A program made the position numbers and the translations under genes. A stretch of DNA of 64,000 bases from an uncultured Muribaculaceae bacterium (GTDB lineage Bacteria > Bacteroidota > Bacteroidia > Bacteroidales > Muribaculaceae). The stretch covers positions 121,395-185,394 of the forward strand of contig CAKUMB010000002.1 of assembly GCA_934667475.1 (NCBI GenBank). The letters run 5' to 3'. This document shows positions 16,520 to 24,938 of the stretch, piece after piece. Within the stretch, counting starts at the first letter, position 1; every line of letters begins with the position of its first letter. The notes beneath the pieces are model-generated. The model searched no databases. It was not told where the DNA came from and was given only the letters and a program-made list of their open reading frames with translations.

Positions 16520-19500
16520 ATGATTCCATTCGTACATCTGCACGTGCACTCGCAGTATTCAATCCTCGACGGCCAAGCTTCGGTGAAGAGTCTGGTGGAC
16601 AAGGCCATGGGCAACGGAATGCGTGGCGTGGCGCTCACCGACCACGGCGACATGTTTGGCATTAAGGAACTGCACGACTACGTGAACAAGAAAAACGGCG
16701 ACCACGACGGCAATATAAAAAAGCTGAAGAAGCAAATCGACGAGGAGAAGGCCAAAGAGGCCCCCGACCAAGCCGCAATTGCCGAACTTGAGAAGCAAGT
16801 GGCCAGCGAAACGGCCGCCAAGTTCAAGCCAATTTTCGGCTGCGAGGTGTATGTGGCCAACAAGACCATGCAGGAGCACACCGACAAGCGCGACATAGGC
16901 CGCCACCTGATATTGCTTGCAAAAAACTCCACAGGCTACCACAACCTGATAAAAATAGTGTCGAAGGCCTGGACCGACGGATTCTATATGCATCCGCGCA
17001 CCGACAAGGCCACCATCAAGGCCCATCACGAGGGCATAATATGCTGCTCGGCCTGCCTGGGCGGCGAGGTGCCCAAGCTGATAATGAACGGCGAAATAGA
17101 CAAGGCCCGCGAGGCCATTTTGTGGTTTAAGGAAGTGTTTGGCGACGACTACTATCTGGAGCTGCAGCGCCACAAGGCCACTGTGCCCCGGGCCAACCAC
17201 GACACCTACCCCAAGCAGCAGCTGGTGAACGAACAGCTCATAAAGTTCTCGAAAGAGTTGGGAATTAAACTGGTGTGCACCAACGATGTGCACTTCACCA
17301 ACGAGGACGATGCTGAGGCCCACGAACGGCTTATATGCGTGTCGACGGGCAAGAAGGTGAACGACCCCAACCTGATGATGTATTCAAAGCAGGAGTGGTT
17401 TAAGACGCAGGAGGAGATGAACGAGGTGTTTGCCGATGTGCCTGAGGCGCTGCAAAACACCAACGAGGTGCTCGACAAGGTGGAGTTCTACTCCATCGAC
17501 CACAAGCCCATTCTGCCTAACTTTCCGCTGCCCGACGGCTTCACCGACAACAACGACTATCTGCGCTATCTGGTGTATGAGGGCGCAAAAAAGCTGTGGC
17601 CCGACATGGACGACGAGCACCGCGAGCGACTCGACTTCGAGCTCGAAACCATAAAAAACATGGGTTTCCCGGGCTACTTCCTGATTGTGCAAGACTACAT
17701 AAAAGCGGCTCCAAAGCTGGGCTGCTCGGTGGGCCCCGGCCGTGGATCGGCTGCCGGCTCGGCCGTGGCCTACTGCCTGGGCATCACCAAAATCGACCCC
17801 ATAAAATACGACTTGCTGTTTGAGCGCTTCCTAAACCCCGACCGCATATCGCTGCCTGATATTGATGTGGACTTCGACGACGACGGTCGTGCCAAGGTGC
17901 TGAAATACGTCACCGAAAAGTATGGGGCCGAGAAGGTGGCCCACATCATCACCTATGGCACCATGGCGGCTAAGATGGCCATCAAGGATGTGGCGCGTGT
18001 CGAAGACCTGCCGCTGGCCGAAAGCGACCGCCTGGCCAAGATGATTCCCAGCAAGCCCAACGACATGCCCGAGGACGAAAAAGGCAAAAAGTATAAGATC
18101 ACCATAAAAAACTGCCTGAAGTGCTTCCCCGAGTTTGCGGCCGAGAAAAACAACCCCGACCCTCTTGTGGCCGACACGGTGAAATATGCCGAAAAGCTCG
18201 AAGGCAATGTGCGCAGCACCGGCGTGCACGCCTGCGGCGTGATCATTGGCCGCGACGACATCACCGACTGGGTGCCGGTGAGCACCGCCCCCGACAAGGA
18301 CGGCACCAAGCTGATTGTGACCCAGTATGAAGGCAGCGTGATTGAGTCGACCGGTCTGATTAAGATGGACTTTTTGGGACTGAAGACGCTGTCGATTATC
18401 AAGGAAGCACTTGAAAACATAAAGTCGACCACAGGCCAAGACATCGACATTGAAAGCATACCCATCGACGACCCCAAAACCTACCAGCTGTATTGCGAGG
18501 GCCGCACCACGGGCACATTCCAATTTGAGTCGGCCGGCATGCAGAAATACCTCATCGAGCTGCAACCCAGCACGTTTGAAGACCTGATTGCCATGAATGC
18601 CCTCTACCGTCCGGGCCCAATGGAATACATTCCAGAGTTCATTCGCCGCAAAAAGGGCGAAGAGCCCATCAAATACGACATTCCATGCATGGAGAAGTAT
18701 TTGAAGGACACCTACGGCATCACGGTGTATCAGGAGCAAGTGATGCTCCTGTCGCGCCAGCTGGCAGGCTTCACCCGCGGCCAGAGCGACACCCTGCGCA
18801 AGGCCATGGGTAAGAAGCAGATTGAAAAGATGAACCACCTTGAAGGCCTCTTCTATGAAGGCGGCGAGAAGAACGGATATGACCACAAGGTGCTAAACAA
18901 GATTTGGGAAGACTGGAAGAAGTTTGCGTCATACGCCTTCAACAAGAGCCACGCCACGTGCTACAGCTGGGTGGCCTACCAGACGGCCTACCTCAAGGCC
19001 AACTACCCGTCGGAATACATGGCCGCCGTGCTGAGCCGCAACCTCAGCGACACCGACAAACTCACCAAATTCATGGACGAATGCAAGGCTATGGGCATTA
19101 AGGTGAAGGGTCCCGACATAAACGAGAGTTTCCGCTCGTTCAGCGCCAACAAGGCCGGTGACATCCGCTTTGGACTGGGCGGCATCAAGGGCCTGGGCGG
19201 TAACGCAGTGAGCACCATCATCGAAGAGCGCAAGAAGAATGGGCCGTTTAAGGACATTTTCGATGTGGTGGAGCGTGTGAACCTCACGGCCTGCAACCGA
19301 AAGGCCATTGAAAATCTTGCCGTGGCCGGAGCCTTCGACTGCTTCAGCGAGGTGAGCCGCGAAGCCTTCTTCGAGCGCAATAACAAGGATGAAACGTTCA
19401 GCGACATTCTGGTGAAGTATGGCCAGCGCTACCAGGCCGACAAGGCCACACAGTCGGCATCGCTGTTTGGCGACATTGCCGAAACGCTCACAGCCAAGCC

Positions 19501-20170
19501 GCAGGTGCCAAAGGTGGAGCCTTGGGCCAACGTGGAGAAGCTGAAGCGCGAGCGCGAGCTGGTGGGCATGTATCTGTCGGGCCACCCGCTCGACCAATTC
19601 TACATCGAGCTGAAGTTTGGCTGCAGCACCAACATAAAAGATTTTAAGGAGATGGCCGACAAGACACCCCCCCTCGACAAGGAGCTGTCGTTTGGCGGCA
19701 TAGTCACCGGCTTTGCGGAGCGTCCGTCGAAGCGCGGCGGCAACTACGGCAGACTCAAGATTGAGGACTACACCGACTCCTACGAAATATTCCTGTTTGA
19801 CAAAAACTACATTGACTTCCGCAACTATGGCAAGGAGGGAACACCGGTGGTGGTGCGCGGCTCGTTCAGCAAAAACCGCTATAACGACAGGGTGAACTTC
19901 AACATTCGCACCATCGAGTTGCTGAGCAGCATCAAGGGCAACATGGTGCACAACATTTGCGTGCACGTCGCCCCAAGCCAAATCAAGCAGGCCTATCTGC
20001 TTAAAGACCAGCTGACGGCCTCTACCGAAAACCGCTGCGAGCTGAGGTTTAAGTTGACCGACCCTGCAAGCCGGCACGCGGTGGAGCTGCGGTCGCGCTT
20101 CAAGATGCCCGTCACAAAAAAACTGGTGGACCTGCTCGACGACATGGGGCTGAAGTATGAAATCAGCTAA
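16520..20170 (+). CDS. dnaE: DNA polymerase III subunit alpha
   Basis: 1216 residues, the size of DnaE1-type replicative polymerases. The N-terminal PHP domain is seen in HLHVHSQYSILDG and ALTDHGDMFG, though an inserted coiled-coil-like Lys/Glu-rich stretch follows at about residues 58-100. The polymerase core has GPGRGSAAGS and PDIDVDFDDDGR with the catalytic Asp residues, plus the fingers and tandem HhH region (GIKGLGGNAVSTI). An OB fold (LSFGGIVTGFAERPSK) sits near the C terminus. It synthesises DNA at the replication fork. Confidence 0.97.
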   Translation: MIPFVHLHVHSQYSILDGQASVKSLVDKAMGNGMRGVALTDHGDMFGIKELHDYVNKKNGDHDGNIKKLKKQIDEEKAKEAPDQAAIAELEKQVASETAAKFKPIFGCEVYVANKTMQEHTDKRDIGRHLILLAKNSTGYHNLIKIVSKAWTDGFYMHPRTDKATIKAHHEGIICCSACLGGEVPKLIMNGEIDKAREAILWFKEVFGDDYYLELQRHKATVPRANHDTYPKQQLVNEQLIKFSKELGIKLVCTNDVHFTNEDDAEAHERLICVSTGKKVNDPNLMMYSKQEWFKTQEEMNEVFADVPEALQNTNEVLDKVEFYSIDHKPILPNFPLPDGFTDNNDYLRYLVYEGAKKLWPDMDDEHRERLDFELETIKNMGFPGYFLIVQDYIKAAPKLGCSVGPGRGSAAGSAVAYCLGITKIDPIKYDLLFERFLNPDRISLPDIDVDFDDDGRAKVLKYVTEKYGAEKVAHIITYGTMAAKMAIKDVARVEDLPLAESDRLAKMIPSKPNDMPEDEKGKKYKITIKNCLKCFPEFAAEKNNPDPLVADTVKYAEKLEGNVRSTGVHACGVIIGRDDITDWVPVSTAPDKDGTKLIVTQYEGSVIESTGLIKMDFLGLKTLSIIKEALENIKSTTGQDIDIESIPIDDPKTYQLYCEGRTTGTFQFESAGMQKYLIELQPSTFEDLIAMNALYRPGPMEYIPEFIRRKKGEEPIKYDIPCMEKYLKDTYGITVYQEQVMLLSRQLAGFTRGQSDTLRKAMGKKQIEKMNHLEGLFYEGGEKNGYDHKVLNKIWEDWKKFASYAFNKSHATCYSWVAYQTAYLKANYPSEYMAAVLSRNLSDTDKLTKFMDECKAMGIKVKGPDINESFRSFSANKAGDIRFGLGGIKGLGGNAVSTIIEERKKNGPFKDIFDVVERVNLTACNRKAIENLAVAGAFDCFSEVSREAFFERNNKDETFSDILVKYGQRYQADKATQSASLFGDIAETLTAKPQVPKVEPWANVEKLKRERELVGMYLSGHPLDQFYIELKFGCSTNIKDFKEMADKTPPLDKELSFGGIVTGFAERPSKRGGNYGRLKIEDYTDSYEIFLFDKNYIDFRNYGKEGTPVVVRGSFSKNRYNDRVNFNIRTIELLSSIKGNMVHNICVHVAPSQIKQAYLLKDQLTASTENRCELRFKLTDPASRHAVELRSRFKMPVTKKLVDLLDDMGLKYEIS

Positions 20171-20235
20171 CCCCGCACAAAAGCGGCTTAAACTATTTTT
20201 ACACTTTGCAGTGCGCAGCTTTGGCACGATTGCAC

Positions 20236-20243
20236 TAACTTTG
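20236..20243 (+). promoter_or_regulatory. -7 promoter element of trxA
   Basis: TAACTTTG, exact -7 consensus, about 45 bases before the trxA ATG. No well-placed TTG box is present, so the upstream half is weak. Confidence 0.5.
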
Positions 20244-20287
20244 CAAAACAAATTTAATAACGCAATTTTTTAAACAAATACACTATC

Positions 20288-20611
20288 ATGGCATTTAAAT
20301 TCAATGACGATAACACAGCTGAGGAAATCAAGTCGGGCAAGGCCCTTGTGATTGATTTTTGGGCCGAATGGTGCGGCCCCTGCAAGCACATAGCACCCAT
20401 AGTTGACGAGCTTGCCAAGGAATATGAAGGCAAGGTGCTGATAGGCAAATACGACGTAGAAGAGGGTGATGAAATTTTAGGCGAATACGGCGTGCGCAAC
20501 ATTCCCACCCTGCTGTTTTTCAAGGGCGGAGAACTTGTGGGCCGCAACGTGGGCTCGATTGAGAAGAGCGCGCTCAAGGAGAAAATAGACAAGCTGCTGC
20601 TGAGCGAATAG
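20288..20611 (+). CDS. trxA: Thioredoxin
   Basis: 107 residues. A cytoplasmic thiol-disulfide reductase with the canonical active site WCGPC (Cys29 and Cys32), VIDFWAEWCGPCKHIAPIVD around it, and the cis-Pro loop VRNIPTLLFFKGGE. Length is standard. It has its own -7 element and a strong terminator, so it is probably monocistronic. Confidence 0.96.
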   Translation: MAFKFNDDNTAEEIKSGKALVIDFWAEWCGPCKHIAPIVDELAKEYEGKVLIGKYDVEEGDEILGEYGVRNIPTLLFFKGGELVGRNVGSIEKSALKEKIDKLLLSE

Positions 20612-20636
20612 GCCGCAACAGCACACCCACCGGCAC

Positions 20637-20697
20637 ACAAGGCGGAGGCTGCAGGCTCTACAATATGGTGAGCTTCAGGCTATCCGCCTTGTTTTTT
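20637..20697 (+). terminator. Intrinsic terminator after trxA
   Basis: Outer 10-bp stem (20637-20646 with 20683-20692), partly paired interior, then six T. Confidence 0.8.
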
Positions 20698-20807
20698 GCC
20701 AGAATTGCAGCTTTTGGCCCGTGTGACGGCAAAAAAGCAGCTGCCTCAGCTTTAGATTACAATTGAAAATTACTAAATTTGCATTCCTAAACAAGATTAG
20801 TTGATCG

Positions 20808-21359
20808 ATGAGCTTACTAAAAAACATGTCGCTGGTGGTGATTTCGCCCGCAGCCGGATGGGATGACATTGACAAAAGCGGCTATCCGGCCTCCACGGTG
20901 CTCAGCGGGCTCTACTACCCGCTGCTGGCGCTCATGTCGGTGTCGTGCTTCTGCGCAATGCTTTACGACCACACGCTGACGCTGTCGATGTCGGTGATGC
21001 GCGCCGTGATAGCATTTGTGAGCTACTTCATTGCCTACTACACGGTGGTGTTTCTAATCGACTGCATGTTTCCACGCCAAACGCAAGGCAAGGTGGCCAA
21101 AGCGCGGTGCTGCAACTATGTGGCCTACATTCTGTCGTTTCTGGTGATACTGGAAACGCTGCTCAACGTGCTGCAGCAGTACCCGCCAATGAACTTTTTC
21201 AGAATCTATGCCTACGTGATTGCCTTCAGGGGGCTCGACTTTGTGAAGGTGGACAAGGCAGCGCGCACCAAATTTTTGCTGGTGTGCGGCACGCTGCTTA
21301 TAGCAGTGCCCATTCTGCTGTCGAGGATTCTTGGCGCAGTAATAGTAGTCAACAATTAA
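20808..21359 (+). CDS. Polytopic membrane protein, Yip1/DUF1282-like
   Basis: 183 residues with about five hydrophobic segments (roughly 32-52, 62-85, 103-122, 130-145 and 157-178). The N terminus SLLKNMSLVVISPAAGWDDI resembles the cytoplasmic lead of Yip1/DUF1282-type proteins, where a W(D/E)xI motif precedes the first helix. Function unknown. A perfect -7 element TAAATTTG is at 20774-20781. smpB follows 11 bases downstream, so the two are likely cotranscribed. Confidence 0.78.
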   Translation: MSLLKNMSLVVISPAAGWDDIDKSGYPASTVLSGLYYPLLALMSVSCFCAMLYDHTLTLSMSVMRAVIAFVSYFIAYYTVVFLIDCMFPRQTQGKVAKARCCNYVAYILSFLVILETLLNVLQQYPPMNFFRIYAYVIAFRGLDFVKVDKAARTKFLLVCGTLLIAVPILLSRILGAVIVVNN

Positions 21360-21370
21360 CGCACAAAACT

Positions 21371-21835
21371 ATGGCAAAAAACAGCAACAAGACAAACGTC
21401 AACATAAAAAACCGCAGGGCCACATTCGATTATGAAATCATCAGCACCTACACCGCCGGAATGGTGCTCACTGGCACTGAAATAAAGTCGCTGCGCCTTG
21501 GCAAAGCCGGACTCACCGACACCTACTGCATAACGCAAAACCGCGAGGTGTGGCTCAAAAACATGTATATAGCCGAATATTCCTACGGCTCATACAACAA
21601 CCACTACACCCACCGCGACCGAAAGCTGCTGCTCAACAAAAAGGAGATTGCCGATATCGAAAAGGCGGCAGCCCAGCCGGGCTACTCGGTGGTGCCGCTA
21701 AGGGTGTTCATCAATGAGCGCGGCCTGGCAAAAATAGTGATAGCCGTGGCCCGAGGCAAAAAACAGTTTGACAAGCGGCAGTCGATTAAGGAGCGCGATG
21801 ACAAGCGCGACATGCAGCGAGCCATGAAGCGCTGA
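21371..21835 (+). CDS. smpB: SsrA-binding protein SmpB
   Basis: 154 residues from the ATG at 21371. It delivers tmRNA to stalled ribosomes. Motifs include the N-terminal NIKNRRATFDYEI, TGTEIKSLRLGKAGLTD, the central YSYGSYNNHYTHRDRKLLL, and a basic C-terminal tail ending KRDMQRAMKR that enters the mRNA channel. Length is normal. The tmRNA gene itself was not found in the window. Confidence 0.96.
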   Translation: MAKNSNKTNVNIKNRRATFDYEIISTYTAGMVLTGTEIKSLRLGKAGLTDTYCITQNREVWLKNMYIAEYSYGSYNNHYTHRDRKLLLNKKEIADIEKAAAQPGYSVVPLRVFINERGLAKIVIAVARGKKQFDKRQSIKERDDKRDMQRAMKR

Positions 21836-21862
21836 CGCCTGCGGCTACAGTATTGCAACCAT

Positions 21863-21906
21863 AGTGGGGCACCATCAAAGCGGCAACGCCGCGGTGGTGC
21901 CCCACT
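21863..21906 (+). terminator. Strong hairpin after smpB
   Basis: A 12-bp perfect stem (21863-21874 with 21895-21906) enclosing a second small GC hairpin. No T run follows, so termination efficiency is uncertain. Confidence 0.6.
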
Positions 21907-21965
21907 CCATTTCAGCGCCGATTTACATAAATTACAAAACAGAAACATTATTTTAAGCGAATTTA

Positions 21966-21996
21966 TTGCTACTGTAAAAATTAATTTTTAATTTCG
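21966..21996 (+). promoter_or_regulatory. Promoter of galK
   Basis: TTG (21966-21968), 20 bases, TAATTTCG (21989-21996), one mismatch to the -7 consensus. Predicted start is about 40 bases before galK. Confidence 0.55.
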
Positions 21997-22044
21997 TAGC
22001 ATAAAATTAAACGACGAATTCGTGTCACTTTAAGAACACATACG

Positions 22045-23178
22045 ATGAAGAGGCAAATTGCAACAATATTCAAAGAACAATTCGCAGCAGAGCCTGCTGC
22101 CATCTGCTCGTCGTCGGGCAGAATCAACCTGATAGGCGAGCATTTAGACTACAACGGCGGCTACGTGCTGCCCGGGTCAATCGACAAGTGCATAATGGCA
22201 GCCATAAAGCCAAATGGCACCGACAAAGTGAGGCTGCACTCTGTGGACATGAACGATGATTGCGAATTTGCCCTCAGCGCCGACGCTCCCGCTCAGCAGT
22301 GGGCGCGCTATGTGTATGGCGTGTGCCGGGAAACGATGAAGCGCCAAGGCCAGGTGCAAGGCTTCGACGCCGCATTTATGGGCAATGTGCCTCTTGGCGC
22401 AGGTCTGTCGTCGTCGGCAGCGCTGGAATCGTGCTTCGCATTTGCCATCAACGACTTGTTTAACGGCAACGCCATCGCCAAAACCGAGCTGGCAAAAATC
22501 GGGCAGGACACCGAGCACAACTATTGCGGTGTGAACTGCGGCATAATGGACCAGTTTGCCTCGGTGATGGGCCTTGAAGGCAAGCTTGTGAGAATCAACT
22601 GCGAAACGCTTGACTACGACTACGTGCCGTTCGCCCCCAAAGGCTACCGCCTGGTGCTTATTGACACCAAGGTGAAACACGAGCTGGTGAACTCGCCCTA
22701 CAACCAGCGCCGCAACTCGTGTGAGCGCGCTGCCAAGGCCCTTGGCGTGAAGTTGCTGTGCAACTCCAGCATCGACAAACTGCCATCGGTGAAAGGGCTG
22801 ATTTCTGACGAGGACTACAAGCGGGCCGAATATGTGCTGGCCGAGCAAAAGCGCGTGATTGACGTGTGCGAAAGCCTGAAGCGCGACGACTACGAGGCGG
22901 TGGGCAAGCTGATGTATGAGACTCACCACGGGCTGTCGGCCCTGTATGAAGTGAGCTGCGAAGAGCTTGACTACCTCAACGAGGTGGCGCGCGAATGCGG
23001 AGTGACCGGATCGCGCATGATGGGCGGTGGCTTTGGCGGCTGCACCATCAATCTGGTGAAGGACGAATTGCACGATGCCTTTGTGGCTGAGGTCACGAGC
23101 AAGTTTGAGGCCAAATTCGGCCACAAGCCCGGCGTGATTGATGTGAAGATATCCGACGGCGCACACAAAGTGTGCTGA
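22045..23178 (+). CDS. galK: Galactokinase
   Basis: 377 residues. It phosphorylates galactose at C1 in the Leloir pathway. GHMP-family motifs: GRINLIGEHLDYNGGYVLP (galactokinase signature), GAGLSSSAALE (ATP-binding loop) and MMGGGFGGCTI (C-terminal GHMP motif). The catalytic Asp region CGIMDQFASVMG is present. A nucleotidyltransferase gene follows after 58 bases on the same strand; galE is distant at 6-7 kb on the other strand. Confidence 0.95.
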   Translation: MKRQIATIFKEQFAAEPAAICSSSGRINLIGEHLDYNGGYVLPGSIDKCIMAAIKPNGTDKVRLHSVDMNDDCEFALSADAPAQQWARYVYGVCRETMKRQGQVQGFDAAFMGNVPLGAGLSSSAALESCFAFAINDLFNGNAIAKTELAKIGQDTEHNYCGVNCGIMDQFASVMGLEGKLVRINCETLDYDYVPFAPKGYRLVLIDTKVKHELVNSPYNQRRNSCERAAKALGVKLLCNSSIDKLPSVKGLISDEDYKRAEYVLAEQKRVIDVCESLKRDDYEAVGKLMYETHHGLSALYEVSCEELDYLNEVARECGVTGSRMMGGGFGGCTINLVKDELHDAFVAEVTSKFEAKFGHKPGVIDVKISDGAHKVC

Positions 23179-23236
23179 CGAAGCAAATGTGAGAATACAA
23201 AAAAATACATTCAAAAAATTATAACTCATTTAACTA

Positions 23237-24139
23237 ATGAAACCAACTCTGTTTGTACTGGCTGCCGGAATGGGAAGCCGCTATGGAGGCCTGAAGCAGC
23301 TTGATGGGCTGGGCCCGCATGGAGAGACAATTATGGACTACTCCATCTACGATGCCATTAAAAGTGGCTTCGGCAAAATCGTGTTTGTAATCAGAAAAGA
23401 CTTTGAGGAGGACTTCCGCAGCAAGATTCTCTCGAAGTATATCGACCACATACCCACCGAGGTGGTGTTTCAGTCGGTTGACGCGCTGCCCGGCGACTTT
23501 GTGTGCCCGGCCGACCGCGTGAAGCCTTGGGGCACCAACCACGCCCTGCTCATGGGCAAGGACGTGATCAACGAGCCTTTTGCCATCATCAATTCTGACG
23601 ACTACTATGGCCGCAACAGCTTTGAGGTGATGGCCAAGGAGCTGATGTCGCTGCCCGCCGACTCAAAGAACAACTACTGCATGGTGGGCTTCAACGTGGG
23701 CAACACCATGTCGGAGAGCGGCACTGTGTCGCGCGGCGTGTGCGAAACCAAGGGCGACTATCTGGTGTCGATTGTGGAGCGCACCAGCATTGGCTACAAT
23801 GCCGACCACGAAATTGAATACAACGATGAGGAGGGCAAGCACATGCTCGACCCGATGACTCCCGTGTCGATGAACTTCTGGGGCTTCACCCCCGACTACT
23901 TCAAATACAGTGAAGAGGGCTTTGTGGAGTTCCTCAACAAGAGCATCAACGTGCCCAAGTCGGAGTTCTTCATTCCCACCCTCGTGGATGAGCTCATTGA
24001 GAATGGCGCCGCCAAGGTGAAGGTGCTGCGCACCGACTCCAAGTGGTTTGGCGTGACCTACAGCGCCGACCGCCAGGGCGTGGTTGACAAATTCGCCCAG
24101 CTGCACCGCGACGGTGTGTATCCCGACAAGCTTTTCTAA
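23237..24139 (+). CDS. Sugar-phosphate nucleotidyltransferase
   Basis: 300 residues. The N terminus LFVLAAGMGSRYGGLKQLDG is the NTP-transferase signature; IINSDDYYGRNSF carries the metal-binding Asp. Members of this superfamily join NTP and a sugar 1-phosphate; the sugar and nucleotide are not readable here. Because it sits directly downstream of galK, a role in activating galactose- or glucose-1-phosphate is plausible (inference), as no classical galT is seen nearby. A terminator follows. Confidence 0.8.
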   Translation: MKPTLFVLAAGMGSRYGGLKQLDGLGPHGETIMDYSIYDAIKSGFGKIVFVIRKDFEEDFRSKILSKYIDHIPTEVVFQSVDALPGDFVCPADRVKPWGTNHALLMGKDVINEPFAIINSDDYYGRNSFEVMAKELMSLPADSKNNYCMVGFNVGNTMSESGTVSRGVCETKGDYLVSIVERTSIGYNADHEIEYNDEEGKHMLDPMTPVSMNFWGFTPDYFKYSEEGFVEFLNKSINVPKSEFFIPTLVDELIENGAAKVKVLRTDSKWFGVTYSADRQGVVDKFAQLHRDGVYPDKLF

Positions 24140-24170
24140 AAGCAAAGCATATTATAGCATAAGCATAAAC

Positions 24171-24209
24171 AAGCCTGGGTTCACAATGAAGTGAGCCCAG
24201 GCCTTTTTT
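24171..24209. terminator. Bidirectional intrinsic terminator
   Basis: A stem of about 13 bp (24171-24184 with 24191-24203) with a short loop, T run on the plus side and A run on the left side, between converging genes. Confidence 0.75.
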
Positions 24210-24231
24210 ATGCCTTGCGTTAGAATGACTG

Positions 24232-24927
24232 CTACTTTATGCGGTAATAGTAGCCAAGGCGCACCATAAGCGACATGCCTGCCGAGCCCGAGAAGGTGTC
24301 CTTCTTGTGGCTGCTGAACACGTCGTTGAGCCCATAGTAGAACCGCCCCTCGAGGCTGAACGAGTGACGGCGGCGTGTGTACAGTTCCACGCCCAGGCCT
24401 GCCGAGATGCCATAGTCCACCTTGTTTTTCACCGGCAGTGTAAACTGGTCGGTGTTGCGGTTGGCCGATGGGAAATCGGGTATCTGCTTGAAGTTGGCAT
24501 AGTCGAAATTGGCCGAGGTGGAGTTGGCTATCATATAGGCCAGCTCGGGACCGGCGTTGAAGTAAACGTGACAGCGGTCGCTGCCAAAATAGATGTGTGT
24601 GAGAAAAGGCACCTGCACATAGGTGAAGCGGCGCTGAAACTGATAGCTGTAGCCGTCGAACTGCTCCTTCCAGCCGCGCTGCTGCACGTTGACCTCGGCA
24701 ATGAGGCCGAAGTGCTTCTCCTCCATGTAGCGAAACGCCACACCGGCCTCGATTCCGCCAAGCATGCCCTGCGGCACCGACGGATTGAACGACACCTTCG
24801 ACAGCGTGTAGCCGGCATGGCCGCCGATGGCCACGTTGGGCTCGAAGTGCTGCGCACCGGCCACTGTGGCGGTTGCGGCCATTGCAGCCGCCATTATAGT
24901 CTTTAACATTGCTTTCATTCCTGACAT
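24232..24927 (-). CDS. Outer membrane beta-barrel protein, PorT-like family
   Basis: 231 residues (222 if the ATG at 24900-24918 region, MKAMLKT, is used). A signal peptide ends near VAGAQ, and the mature part alternates glycine, aromatic and polar residues in short beta strands, for example GGIEAGVAFRYMEEKHFGLIAEV, and ends MSLMVRLGYYYRIK. It fits the small PorT/OMP_b-brl_2 barrels of Bacteroidetes. It follows the LysM/PBP gene by 11 bases and both proteins are exported, so they form an envelope operon. Function unknown. Confidence 0.82.
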   Translation of the reverse strand: MSGMKAMLKTIMAAAMAATATVAGAQHFEPNVAIGGHAGYTLSKVSFNPSVPQGMLGGIEAGVAFRYMEEKHFGLIAEVNVQQRGWKEQFDGYSYQFQRRFTYVQVPFLTHIYFGSDRCHVYFNAGPELAYMIANSTSANFDYANFKQIPDFPSANRNTDQFTLPVKNKVDYGISAGLGVELYTRRRHSFSLEGRFYYGLNDVFSSHKKDTFSGSAGMSLMVRLGYYYRIK

Positions 24928-24938
24928 TTGCCCTATAA

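Noticed and set aside
17831..20251. Long minus-strand frames opposite dnaE
   Set aside because: Shadows without motifs; dnaE is complete.
20945..21370. In-frame extension of smpB into the membrane-protein gene
   Set aside because: SmpB starts at 21371; the extension overlaps another clear gene and has no homology.
21863..21906. Treating the smpB 3' hairpin as the tmRNA gene
   Set aside because: Too short and lacks the tRNA-like ends; it is a simple hairpin.
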